NCBI RefSeq assembly: GCF_014652815.1
Contig: NZ_BMZN01000001.1
Span: forward strand, 438,866-502,865
From: Alcaligenes pakistanensis
GTDB taxonomy: Bacteria; Pseudomonadota; Gammaproteobacteria; Burkholderiales; Burkholderiaceae_B
Direction of reading: 5' to 3'
Length of the DNA: 64,000 bases
Under the pieces are notes generated by a model. The model searched no databases and was not told the origin of the DNA. It saw only the letters and a program-made list of their open reading frames with translations. This document shows, one piece after another, positions 25,821-34,200 of the stretch. A program made the translations under genes and the position numbers. Within the stretch, counting starts at the first letter, position 1, and each line of letters opens with the position of its first letter.

Positions 25821-28147
25821 TGAAAATCGACAATATCGACCACCTGAACACCGCCACGGCCAAGCGGGTTGGCGTCTCCTTCCTGCACGAATCGGCAGAC
25901 CTGCACGTTAGCGGCACCGCCACCTACACGGACGATCTGCCCGAATTACAGGGCACAGCCCATATCGCTCTGGGTATGTCAGAAAAAGCCCATGCCCGCC
26001 TGTTGAGTGTGGATCTGGAGGCCGTACGCCAGGCACCGGGCGTCATTACGGTGTTGACCGTTACAGATATTCCGGCTGCCAATAACTGCGGCCCGATTCT
26101 GCATGATGACCCCATCTTGGCCGATGGCATTGTGCATTATTTTGGTCAGCCCATCTTTGCGGTGATTGCCAAGTCTCACGACCAGGCGCGCCGCGCCGCC
26201 CGTCTGGGCAAGATCACGTACGAAGAACTCCCTGCCATTCTGACCCCGCAAGAGGCCAAGGCAGCCCAAGCAGGTGTCTTGCCCCCTATGCACCTGACCC
26301 AAGGGGATGCTCAAACGGCGCTGGATGCCGCCCCGCATCGTCTGAAAAGCACGTTCCAGTGCAATGGTCAGGAACAGTTCTACCTGGAAGGCCAGATTTC
26401 CTACGCCGTGCCCAAAGAATATGGCGCTGTGCATATCTGGTGTTCTACCCAGCACCCCTCGGAGATGCAGCAGCTGGTGGCACACTGCCTGGGCGTAGGT
26501 GCCCATAAAGTGCATGTGGAATGTCGTCGCATGGGTGGCGGTTTTGGAGGCAAAGAATCCCAATCTGCGCTGTACGCCTGCGTGGCCAGTGTGGCCGCCG
26601 TCAAGCTGCAACGCCCGATCAAGCTGCGTCTGGATCGTGACGATGACTTCATGATCACCGGCAAACGTCACGGCTTTTACTACGAATACGATATTGGCTA
26701 CGACGACGAAGGCCGTATCCTGGGTGCGCGTCTGGATATGACAGCTAACTCCGGTTTTTCAGCTGACTTGTCCGGCCCCGTTGCTACCCGTGCCATCTGC
26801 CACTTTGACAACGCCTATTACTTGTCTGATGTGGAAATGAGCGCTCTGTGCGGCCGCACCAACACCCAGTCAAATACCGCTTTCCGCGGTTTTGGTGGCC
26901 CGCAAGGCGCTTTGGTAATGGAGGTGGCCCTGGATACGATTGCCCGTCGTTTGGGCAAAGATCCCCTGGATGTGCGCCACCTGAACTTCTACGGCAAGGA
27001 AGACCGGAACATCACCCCGTATAACCAGACCGTGGTGGATAACGTCATCAACGAATTGGTGACAGAGCTGGAAACCACCAGCGAGTATCGTCAGCGTCGT
27101 GAACACATCCGCGAATTCAATGCCAGCAGCCCGATTCTGAAAAAAGGTCTGGCGCTAACCCCGGTGAAGTTCGGTATTTCCTTTAACGTGCCCGCCTTCA
27201 ACCAGGCTGGTGCCCTGGTCCACGTATATCGTGACGGCACTGTACTGGTGAACCACGGTGGTACGGAAATGGGCCAGGGCCTGAACACCAAGGTTGCTCA
27301 GGTCGTGGCTCATGAGCTCGGTCTGAACCTGGAACATATACGCGTCACGGCTACCGATACCACCAAAGTGGCCAATACTTCGGCCACAGCAGCCTCCACC
27401 GGGACCGACCTGAATGGTAAAGCCGCACAAGACGCCGCCCATCAGATTCGCCAACGCTTAACAACGGTAGCGGCTCAACTGTTCTCGGTTGAGGAATCCA
27501 GTGTGAAGTTTGAGCGTGGTCAGGTCGAGATCGGTGATCAGATCATGCCTTTCTTCCAGTTGGTTGAACATGCCTACCAAGCCCGTGTTCAGCTGTGGTC
27601 CGATGGTTTCTACGCCACACCCGGCCTGCACTGGGACTCCAAGATCATGAAGGGCAACCCCTTCTACTATTTCTCCTACGGCGCTGCCGTAGCAGAAGTG
27701 CTGATCGACACGCTGACAGGCGAATCGCGCCTGATGCGGGCGGACGTTCTGCACGATGTAGGCAGATCCATCAACCCGGCTCTGGATATTGGTCAGGTTG
27801 AAGGGGCCTTCATTCAAGGCATGGGCTGGTTGACCACCGAAGAACTGGTTTGGAATGCCCAGGGCAAGCTCACCACCCATGCGCCCTCGACCTACAAAAT
27901 TCCTGCCATCAGCGACTGCCCGGTGGATTTCCGCGTGAACCTGTTCGATGGCCGCAACGCTATGGATTCGATTCACCGCTCCAAAGCGGTGGGTGAGCCT
28001 CCTTTGTTGTTGCCCTTTTGCGTGTTCAACGCGATTCGCGATGCCGTCGCCAGCGTGGGCAATTACCAGATCGAGCCCGAGCTAAACGCCCCAGCCACCG
28101 CCGAAGCCGTAATGCGGGCTATCGCGGCTATTCGTCAAGCGAAATGA
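25820..28147 (+). CDS. xdhB: Xanthine dehydrogenase molybdopterin-binding subunit
   Basis: A 775-aa catalytic subunit that binds the molybdopterin cofactor and purine. Visible motifs include QEQFYLEGQ-type EQFYLEGQISYA near residue 185, the GGGFGGKE molybdopterin loop near residue 238, AFRGFGGPQG near residue 355 containing the substrate-orienting Arg, and VGEPPLLL near residue 722 with the catalytic Glu. The start is taken at the ATG at 25820, which overlaps the xdhA stop and follows GGAG; a GTG one codon earlier is possible. The 3' end overlaps xdhC by 4 bp. Confidence 0.93.
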   Translation: MKIDNIDHLNTATAKRVGVSFLHESADLHVSGTATYTDDLPELQGTAHIALGMSEKAHARLLSVDLEAVRQAPGVITVLTVTDIPAANNCGPILHDDPILADGIVHYFGQPIFAVIAKSHDQARRAARLGKITYEELPAILTPQEAKAAQAGVLPPMHLTQGDAQTALDAAPHRLKSTFQCNGQEQFYLEGQISYAVPKEYGAVHIWCSTQHPSEMQQLVAHCLGVGAHKVHVECRRMGGGFGGKESQSALYACVASVAAVKLQRPIKLRLDRDDDFMITGKRHGFYYEYDIGYDDEGRILGARLDMTANSGFSADLSGPVATRAICHFDNAYYLSDVEMSALCGRTNTQSNTAFRGFGGPQGALVMEVALDTIARRLGKDPLDVRHLNFYGKEDRNITPYNQTVVDNVINELVTELETTSEYRQRREHIREFNASSPILKKGLALTPVKFGISFNVPAFNQAGALVHVYRDGTVLVNHGGTEMGQGLNTKVAQVVAHELGLNLEHIRVTATDTTKVANTSATAASTGTDLNGKAAQDAAHQIRQRLTTVAAQLFSVEESSVKFERGQVEIGDQIMPFFQLVEHAYQARVQLWSDGFYATPGLHWDSKIMKGNPFYYFSYGAAVAEVLIDTLTGESRLMRADVLHDVGRSINPALDIGQVEGAFIQGMGWLTTEELVWNAQGKLTTHAPSTYKIPAISDCPVDFRVNLFDGRNAMDSIHRSKAVGEPPLLLPFCVFNAIRDAVASVGNYQIEPELNAPATAEAVMRAIAAIRQAK

Positions 28148-29112
28148 GTAGCTGGCCCTCTCTTGCCCTCGCCCGTCTGAAAGCGGGCGAGCGTTTGGTT
28201 CTGTGCTCGGTGGCGTTGGCCAAGGGCTCTACTCCACGCGCTGCGGGTACGGCCATGTTGTTCAGCCAGACCGAGCAGTGGCTGACCATTGGTGGCGGCC
28301 ATCTGGAATGGGTGGCCGCTGAACAAGCGCGTGTGATGCTCAGCCAGTCCTGCGGGCCCGATTGGAGCCTGAGCCGCCTGCCGCTAGGCCCCAGCTTGGG
28401 CCAATGCTGCGGCGGGGTAGTCACCCTGCTATACGAGGCCTTAGGCCCCGACGATCTGGGCTGGTTGGAAGAGTTGGACAGCGCCGTGCGCGCCGGTCAG
28501 GCGACCAGCCGCCGTTCGCAATTGCTGTCTGACGGCAGCAAACAAGTGGATATTCAAAGCCCCTCCATCGTGGACGAATCGCGCTTGGACTACGACGGCT
28601 CTCAAGGTATCTGGATGGAAGACCTGCCGCCCCCTCCCCTGACCATCCTGCTGTTTGGTGCCGGTCACGTGGGCGAGGCGCTGGTTCAGATCCTGGGTAC
28701 CCTACCGTGCCGGGTGCTGTGGATAGACGAACGGCCCGAGCTGTTTCCAGCCCAGGTGCCCAGTAACGTCAGCCTGGAAATCACCGATATACCTGATGCA
28801 CTGATTGAACAGGCCCCTACCAATAGCTATTTTCTGGTGATGACGCATAATCACGGCCTGGATTTAGCGCTGTGCCAAAAAATTCTGCGCCGCCCCGATA
28901 CGGCCTACGTCGGTTTGATCGGTTCCATGACCAAACGCCGTCAGTTCGAGCGCCGCCTGCAACAACGCGGTATGCCCGAATCCCGTATTCAGGAGCTGGT
29001 CTGCCCGATTGGCGCACCCGGCATCACGGGCAAGGCCCCTTCTATTATTGCCGTGGCGGTCGCCGCTGAACTACTGGCCCACGCCTATCAAATGGGCCAG
29101 CTCAGTCGCTGA
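28144..29112 (+). CDS. xdhC: Xanthine dehydrogenase accessory protein XdhC
   Basis: A 322-aa chaperone that binds the molybdenum cofactor, promotes its sulfuration and inserts it into XdhB. The N-terminal XdhC/CoxI domain contains GSTPRAAGTAML and GGGHLEW near residues 27-55, and LGPSLGQCCGG near residue 83. The C-terminal Rossmann domain has LLFGAGHVGEAL near residue 168 and YVGLIGSMTKRRQFERRL near residue 258. ATGA overlap with xdhB fixes the start; the longer frame from 28018 lies inside xdhB. Together with xdhAB and guaD it forms a purine oxidation operon. Confidence 0.92.
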   Translation: MSSWPSLALARLKAGERLVLCSVALAKGSTPRAAGTAMLFSQTEQWLTIGGGHLEWVAAEQARVMLSQSCGPDWSLSRLPLGPSLGQCCGGVVTLLYEALGPDDLGWLEELDSAVRAGQATSRRSQLLSDGSKQVDIQSPSIVDESRLDYDGSQGIWMEDLPPPPLTILLFGAGHVGEALVQILGTLPCRVLWIDERPELFPAQVPSNVSLEITDIPDALIEQAPTNSYFLVMTHNHGLDLALCQKILRRPDTAYVGLIGSMTKRRQFERRLQQRGMPESRIQELVCPIGAPGITGKAPSIIAVAVAAELLAHAYQMGQLSR

Positions 29113-29137
29113 TGCGCCCTCGACTTCAAGGACATTT

Positions 29138-30463
29138 ATGACTACCCCTTTGCACTCCGCCTGTGCCTACCGCGCTCAACTGCTGTACTTTGTCGCAGAC
29201 CCGGCCACACTGGAAGATCCTACCGAGGCTGTGCGCTACCATAGCGATGGCCTTTTACTGGTTAACGAACAAGGCCAGATCCAGGCCTGTGGCGACTGGG
29301 CCGAACTGGCGGGCAGCCTGCCCCCCGACACTCAACAAGTCGACTTGAGCGGCAAAATCATCATGCCCGGCATGATCGACACCCATCTGCACTTTCCGCA
29401 AACCGACATTATTGCCTCCCCCTCCAGCGGCCTGCTGCCCTGGCTGGAAACCTACACCTTCCCCACTGAAGGTCGTTTTGGCGATAGCGAACACGCCCGT
29501 GAGGTTGCTGGTGTCTTTCTGGACGAGCTGCTGCGCAACGGCACCACCACGGCCTTGGTCTACGGCAGTGTGCACCGCCAATCCGTGGATGCTTTTTTTG
29601 AAGAAAGCCACGAACGCAATCTGCGCATGATTGCCGGCAAGGTAATGATGGACCGCAACTGCCCGGACTATCTGCAAGATACGGCTGAATCCGGCGCACG
29701 CGACTCGGAAGACCTGATCAAACGCTGGCACGGCAAGGGCCGCCAGCTTTACGCCCTGACTCCCCGTTTTGCACCTACCTCCACCCCCGAGCAGTTGGCC
29801 GCCTGCGGTGAGTTGGCCCGTGCCTACCCCGACGTGTTCCTGCAAACCCACGTGGCGGAAAACAAGGACGAGATCAAATGGGTTAGCGAGCTGTTCCCCA
29901 ATAACCGCAGTTATCTGGATGTATACGACAGTTTTGGCCTGCTGCGCCCACGCGCCATTTACGGCCACAGTATTTGGCTGGACGAGCAAGACCGCGCACG
30001 CATGCACGACACCGGCAGTATCGCGGCCCACTGTCCTACCTCCAACCTGTTCCTGGCCAGTGGCCTGTTCGATTTTCAATCGATCCGCAACAGCAAGGTT
30101 CTGCACACGCTGGCTACCGATGTGGGCGGCGGCACGTCCTTCTCCATGCTGCGCACCATGAACGAAGCACACAAAGTGGCCCGCCTGAACAACTACCACC
30201 TGACAGCCGCATCCATGTTCTATATGGCCACCGAAGGCGCCGCCCGCGCCCTGGACATGCAAGGTCAAATCGGTACGCTGGCTCCTGGTGCCGAAGCCGA
30301 CTTTATCGTAATGGACCCCAAGGCCACCCCGCTGATGGCACGCCGCAGCACCATGCTTAATTCCTTGGAAGAGCAATTATTCATGCTCGCCCTGCTGGGC
30401 GATGATCGCTGCATTCAAGCCAGCTACAGCGCAGGCCGCTGTGTGCATCAACGCGATCACTAA
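29138..30463 (+). CDS. guaD: Guanine deaminase
   Basis: A 441-aa zinc amidohydrolase that deaminates guanine to xanthine, feeding XdhAB. The first metal site is THLHFPQTD near residue 82, with the guanine-deaminase-specific PQTD and the following WLETYTFPTE. Later metal and catalytic residues lie in QTHVAENKDE near residue 237, GHSIWLDE near residue 276 and ATDVGGGTSFSM near residue 327. An AAGGA site lies before the ATG at 29138; the open frame back to 29009 lies within xdhC. The 25-bp gap to xdhC supports one operon. Confidence 0.93.
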   Translation: MTTPLHSACAYRAQLLYFVADPATLEDPTEAVRYHSDGLLLVNEQGQIQACGDWAELAGSLPPDTQQVDLSGKIIMPGMIDTHLHFPQTDIIASPSSGLLPWLETYTFPTEGRFGDSEHAREVAGVFLDELLRNGTTTALVYGSVHRQSVDAFFEESHERNLRMIAGKVMMDRNCPDYLQDTAESGARDSEDLIKRWHGKGRQLYALTPRFAPTSTPEQLAACGELARAYPDVFLQTHVAENKDEIKWVSELFPNNRSYLDVYDSFGLLRPRAIYGHSIWLDEQDRARMHDTGSIAAHCPTSNLFLASGLFDFQSIRNSKVLHTLATDVGGGTSFSMLRTMNEAHKVARLNNYHLTAASMFYMATEGAARALDMQGQIGTLAPGAEADFIVMDPKATPLMARRSTMLNSLEEQLFMLALLGDDRCIQASYSAGRCVHQRDH

Positions 30464-30652
30464 GCCGACCTGAAGGCCTTCCCTGGCTGCAATTTCAATT
30501 ATTCCAAAGCCGCCAGGACGCCTTTTTGCTCCACAAAAAAAAATCTACAGCCGTCCCGCGATTTAACGCGGATTTTACGGTGCCAACGATACATTGATCC
30601 CGTCAGTAAGGAGCCAGCCCCGGTTCCCCTCTCTTCTTGGCGAGATCTCACT
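30464..30652. other. Intergenic region after guaD
   Basis: About 190 bp. CCGCG-ATTTAA-CGCGG at 30556-30571 followed by ATTTTA is a weak terminator candidate for the xdh-guaD operon. The following gene has a TAAGGAG-type site about 40 bp before its ATG, too far for use, so its leader may start in this region. Confidence 0.35.
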
Positions 30653-31954
30653 ATGTCCGGCACATCCACACTGGTGCAACGCAATTCCCTGTTCTACCTG
30701 CTAACCCAGGTGGTCGGGGTGACTTTCCTGTTCCTCTGGCTGGCCAGCCTTAGCCAGGACTGGTCGCCGCTCAATCCCTTATTAGCCGCCAGTCAGCAGC
30801 CTGACTATATGGCCCACGAAATGAAAGAAGCCCAAGGTCTGCTGACAGGCCTGATTGCGGCAGCAGGCTTGTTTCTGGCCGCCTGGAAACTGCGCCGCTT
30901 GCGGGGGCAGGACGTATTGTCCGGTAAACGCATCCTGCTACTGGGTACAGGGCTGTTCCTTGCCGTGCCCTTGCTGATGCTGCTTTTGCAAAGCACATCT
31001 GGCTCCACTACGCTGGTGACTGCCTCTCGCTGGATGCCTGAGCTCAAACCTTTGCTGGAAATGGGCGCGATCGTCGCCGTGGGTGCTGGCTTATTGCATC
31101 TCTACTTTGCAGGCTGGGCGCTGAACCAGACGCGTCTGCGCTGGGGAGGACTATTAGCGGGTTTGGTCTGCGCCTTTTTATTGGGTCTGCTGGAGCCAGA
31201 TCAGGAGCGCATTAATTTGACGCAGGTGTTTGCCTCATTAGCGATAGTCTGGCTACTAGGCAGTCTGGCTTTTTACCCCCTGATCGTGAACCCTAAACGC
31301 TGGTCAGCTTCCCACAGTGCGCGTGCCACGGTTGAAGAAGCCTGGGAGCATTTAGCCCGCATTCAAGTACAGCGTCGTCGTACCTTAGGTATATTTGGTG
31401 GCCTGTTGGCTGTCATCTTGCCTTTCTTTGCCTCCACCTGGTCAGTGGATTCGCTGACATTCCAATTCACCCGTATGGCGGGTTTGGGGCTGGTGCTGAT
31501 TGCCGTACTGGGTCGTTGCTGGTGCATGCTGTATCTGGGGGGACATAAAGGCTCCAGCCTGATCAGCCAAGGCCCTTACTCCATCAGCCGTAATCCCTTA
31601 TATGTTTTTTCCCTATGCGCCGTCACCGGCATGGGAGCGCTGTCCGGCAGTCTGCTGTTAGGACTAGTACTGGCCCTCTTTGTCTACGCCGTATTCAATA
31701 ATGTAATCGACGAAGAGCAGGTGCTGCTACAAAAAGTCTTTGGCACGGCCTATCAAGATTACTGTCAGCGGGTGCCCCGGCTGGCTCCACGCCTGAGTCT
31801 TTGGAATAGCCCCAATGAACTGCAAATATCCTTGACGGGACTGGCCCGAACCCTGCGCGATGCCTTGCCCTACTTTCTGATCTGGCCCATTTTTGCCTTG
31901 GCGCAGTGGCTGCAAATCAATGGCTGGGTACCCGTACTATTGCGCCTACCCTGA
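30653..31954 (+). CDS. Membrane methyltransferase-like protein (ICMT/PEMT fold) with N-terminal extension
   Basis: A 433-aa polytopic membrane protein. The C-terminal part (about residues 280-380) has the isoprenylcysteine/phospholipid methyltransferase pattern: GGHKGSSLISQGPYSISRNP followed by LYV, then a membrane hairpin and EEQVLLQKVFGTAYQDYCQR, the region that binds S-adenosylmethionine in this fold. The N-terminal 250 residues hold about six more hydrophobic segments and a soluble loop with no family I recognise. It stands 58 bp upstream of a response regulator and a sensor kinase on the same strand, so it may be part of, or controlled by, that system. Methyl acceptor unknown. Confidence 0.7.
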   Translation: MSGTSTLVQRNSLFYLLTQVVGVTFLFLWLASLSQDWSPLNPLLAASQQPDYMAHEMKEAQGLLTGLIAAAGLFLAAWKLRRLRGQDVLSGKRILLLGTGLFLAVPLLMLLLQSTSGSTTLVTASRWMPELKPLLEMGAIVAVGAGLLHLYFAGWALNQTRLRWGGLLAGLVCAFLLGLLEPDQERINLTQVFASLAIVWLLGSLAFYPLIVNPKRWSASHSARATVEEAWEHLARIQVQRRRTLGIFGGLLAVILPFFASTWSVDSLTFQFTRMAGLGLVLIAVLGRCWCMLYLGGHKGSSLISQGPYSISRNPLYVFSLCAVTGMGALSGSLLLGLVLALFVYAVFNNVIDEEQVLLQKVFGTAYQDYCQRVPRLAPRLSLWNSPNELQISLTGLARTLRDALPYFLIWPIFALAQWLQINGWVPVLLRLP

Positions 31955-32012
31955 TGAGCTCTACCTGCAGTAAGCTGAACAAGAATTGGCCAACCAAGTG
32001 GAACAAGCTGTC

Positions 32013-32687
32013 ATGCGTGTCCTGATTGTTGAAAACGATACGACTATTGCGGAAAATCTGTACACCTATCTGGAACTGAAAGGCTTTGTCGTGGATGCAG
32101 CCTACGATGGCAACGGCGCACTGACGCTACTGCAAGAGCACGATTTCGATGCTCTGGTACTGGATCTGGGTTTGCCCGGGCTGGATGGTTTTGGCGTACT
32201 GCAGGCCCTGCGCCAATCATCCCAGACGCCCATCCCCACCTTAGTGCTGACCGCGCGCAGCCAACTGGAAAGCAAGCTCACCGCTTTCGACTTGGGGGCG
32301 GATGACTATCTGGTCAAACCTTTTGCACTGGCTGAAGTAGAAGCCCGGTTACGAGCCCTGATGCGGCGTGGCCCTCCACAGGTGCAACACGGCTCACTGC
32401 ATTGGGGCACCCTGGAATACAACCTGGACACAGCAATGGTCAGCGTGGAAGGGCAAGACCTGCACTTAAGCTTTAAAGCCCGCCAACTGCTGGAAGCGTT
32501 GCTGCGCGACCCCCAAGCCATCCTGACCCGCCGCGCACTGGAAAAAACCCTCTGGCCCCAAGGCGCACCGTCACCCGAGGCCTTGCGCAGCCAGATTCAT
32601 ATTCTGCGCCGCGCCCTGTCTGATTCAGGCGCAGGCTCTATAGAAACCTTGCCCGGCATGGGTTGGCGTTTACAAAAAGAGAGCTAG
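32013..32687 (+). CDS. OmpR-family response regulator
   Basis: A 224-aa two-domain regulator. The receiver domain has the acidic pair Glu7/Asp9 (VLIVENDTT), the phosphoacceptor Asp51 in LVLDLGLPG and Lys in DDYLVKPF near residue 101. The C-terminal winged helix (residues 125-222) is of the OmpR/PhoB type, ending in IETLPGMGWRL. The ATG at 32013 is used; a TTG 27 bp upstream and a GTG at 31998 are in frame but unnecessary. Three bases separate its stop from the sensor kinase gene. Confidence 0.9.
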   Translation: MRVLIVENDTTIAENLYTYLELKGFVVDAAYDGNGALTLLQEHDFDALVLDLGLPGLDGFGVLQALRQSSQTPIPTLVLTARSQLESKLTAFDLGADDYLVKPFALAEVEARLRALMRRGPPQVQHGSLHWGTLEYNLDTAMVSVEGQDLHLSFKARQLLEALLRDPQAILTRRALEKTLWPQGAPSPEALRSQIHILRRALSDSGAGSIETLPGMGWRLQKES

Positions 32688-32690
32688 AGG

Positions 32691-33995
32691 ATGGTAAGAA
32701 CCCCACGCCGCAGCCGCTTCATGAGCACCCTCACGCAACGGGTCTCCTGGGCCCTGACCCTGATTGCCGCCTTGTTAGTCATCATTATGGGTGGGCTGGC
32801 CTATGTGGCCTTTGCGCGCATGGAGGACGACATGGTCAATGCCATGTTGATGTCTTATGCCCGTAATCCCACCCTGCTGCCCGAAAGCGCCTACGACCGC
32901 AGCGAAGCACTGGGGGCTGAACTGGACAGCTACTGGTTCTTGCCCGGCCAACCCTTAAATACGCTGCCCGCCTTTGCCCAGGTACCTGAACCGGGCATTT
33001 TCGAGTTTCATCTGGAGGGCGATACCTGGCACGTGCTGCGCCAGGACAAGGAGCAAGGCCAGCTGTATCTGGTGTATCGCGCTACCCCGCACGAAGATCG
33101 AGTGCGCGAGTTTGGCCTGATTTTGATCCTGATCGGCTCCGTCACAATTTTGCTGGTCTTTTTGCTGGGGCGCCGAGTTGCCCGTCACGCCGTCGCTCCC
33201 ATGCTGACCCTCTCCCGCCATCTGGAGAACTGGGCACCGGGCCGATCCGGCCTGCCCGAGCATCAGGATGACGAAGCCGGACGCCTGATTCGAGCCTTTA
33301 ACCGTATGCAGGAACACGTCGAAGAACTACTGACCCACGAACGGGAGTTCGCCGCCAATCTGGGCCACGAACTACGCACCGGTCTAACTGGCATACGCAG
33401 TGATTGCGAACTTCTACTGCTACAGCTACCCGAAGGCCCACAACAACAGCGACTGCAACGAATGATGGTGCAAGCCGATGCCGTTACCGCCAGCCTGGAT
33501 GCCGCGGAAAGCCTGGCCTATACCGCAGAACGCCATGTCCGCGAGGTCGAGCTCCAGGAACTGGCCCAACAAACCTGGCAAGCCGTCGCGTTGCTGGACA
33601 CCGATAGCAGCAAGGTTCGCTGGAGCAATCTGCTCCCCGACACCCTGAGCTACCCCCTGGACCCCTATGCCCTATCCATGTTGTTGCGTATCTTAATGCG
33701 TAACGCCATCGACCACGCTGCGCCGTGCAGGCTGCAACTTAGCTGGATAAGCCCATCAACACTTGCCTTACAAGACGACGGCCCAGGCATTGCCGCGCAA
33801 GATCAAATTCTGATTTTCGAGCGCCACTTCAGCCAAGGCAAACAACTGGCGGCCGGCTTGCGTGAAGAGGGCCACCGAGGCATAGGCCTGGCTCTAGCGC
33901 GTCAATTGGCCCTGGCCCAAGGCTGGAGCCTTAGCGTACAAAGCGGGGCAAATGGGAAAGGTTGTATGTTCAAACTGGATTTCGATCCGTCTTGA
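32691..33995 (+). CDS. Sensor histidine kinase, partner of the OmpR regulator
   Basis: A 434-aa inner-membrane kinase: one transmembrane segment near residues 20-42, a periplasmic sensor of about 100 residues, a second segment near 145-165, a HAMP-like linker, the dimerisation/phosphoacceptor domain with His about residue 226 (FAANLGHELRTGLTGI), and the ATPase domain with an N-box (RILMRNAIDHA), G1 (DDGPGIA) and G2 (HRGIGLALAR). The H-box has Gly where Pro is the rule (HELRTP), which may alter the helix kink important in phosphatase/kinase switching. The sensed signal is unknown. A shared terminator with rpoD closes the operon. Confidence 0.88.
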   Translation: MVRTPRRSRFMSTLTQRVSWALTLIAALLVIIMGGLAYVAFARMEDDMVNAMLMSYARNPTLLPESAYDRSEALGAELDSYWFLPGQPLNTLPAFAQVPEPGIFEFHLEGDTWHVLRQDKEQGQLYLVYRATPHEDRVREFGLILILIGSVTILLVFLLGRRVARHAVAPMLTLSRHLENWAPGRSGLPEHQDDEAGRLIRAFNRMQEHVEELLTHEREFAANLGHELRTGLTGIRSDCELLLLQLPEGPQQQRLQRMMVQADAVTASLDAAESLAYTAERHVREVELQELAQQTWQAVALLDTDSSKVRWSNLLPDTLSYPLDPYALSMLLRILMRNAIDHAAPCRLQLSWISPSTLALQDDGPGIAAQDQILIFERHFSQGKQLAAGLREEGHRGIGLALARQLALAQGWSLSVQSGANGKGCMFKLDFDPS

Positions 33996-34149
33996 TACCT
34001 TGCTAAGGCAACGTGAATCCTTGGTGTTCCTTTGTCCACAATATTAGCCATACAGCAGCATCCACAAATATCTGTCATGCCCCCTGCTCTCTGCGATCAC
34101 AGGTCTCAAAAAGACCACCAGGCAGCAAGAAAACATAAGCAAAGAACAT

Positions 34150-34181
34150 AAAAAAACCCGGTCTTTTCAGACCGGGTTTTT
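34150..34181. terminator. Bidirectional terminator between kinase operon and rpoD
   Basis: A-run, ACCCGGTCT, loop TTTC, AGACCGGGT and T-run. It terminates the sensor-kinase transcript on the plus strand and rpoD, 20 bp past its stop, on the minus strand. Confidence 0.9.
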
Positions 34182-34200
34182 ATCATGCCTAGCTAAAAAC

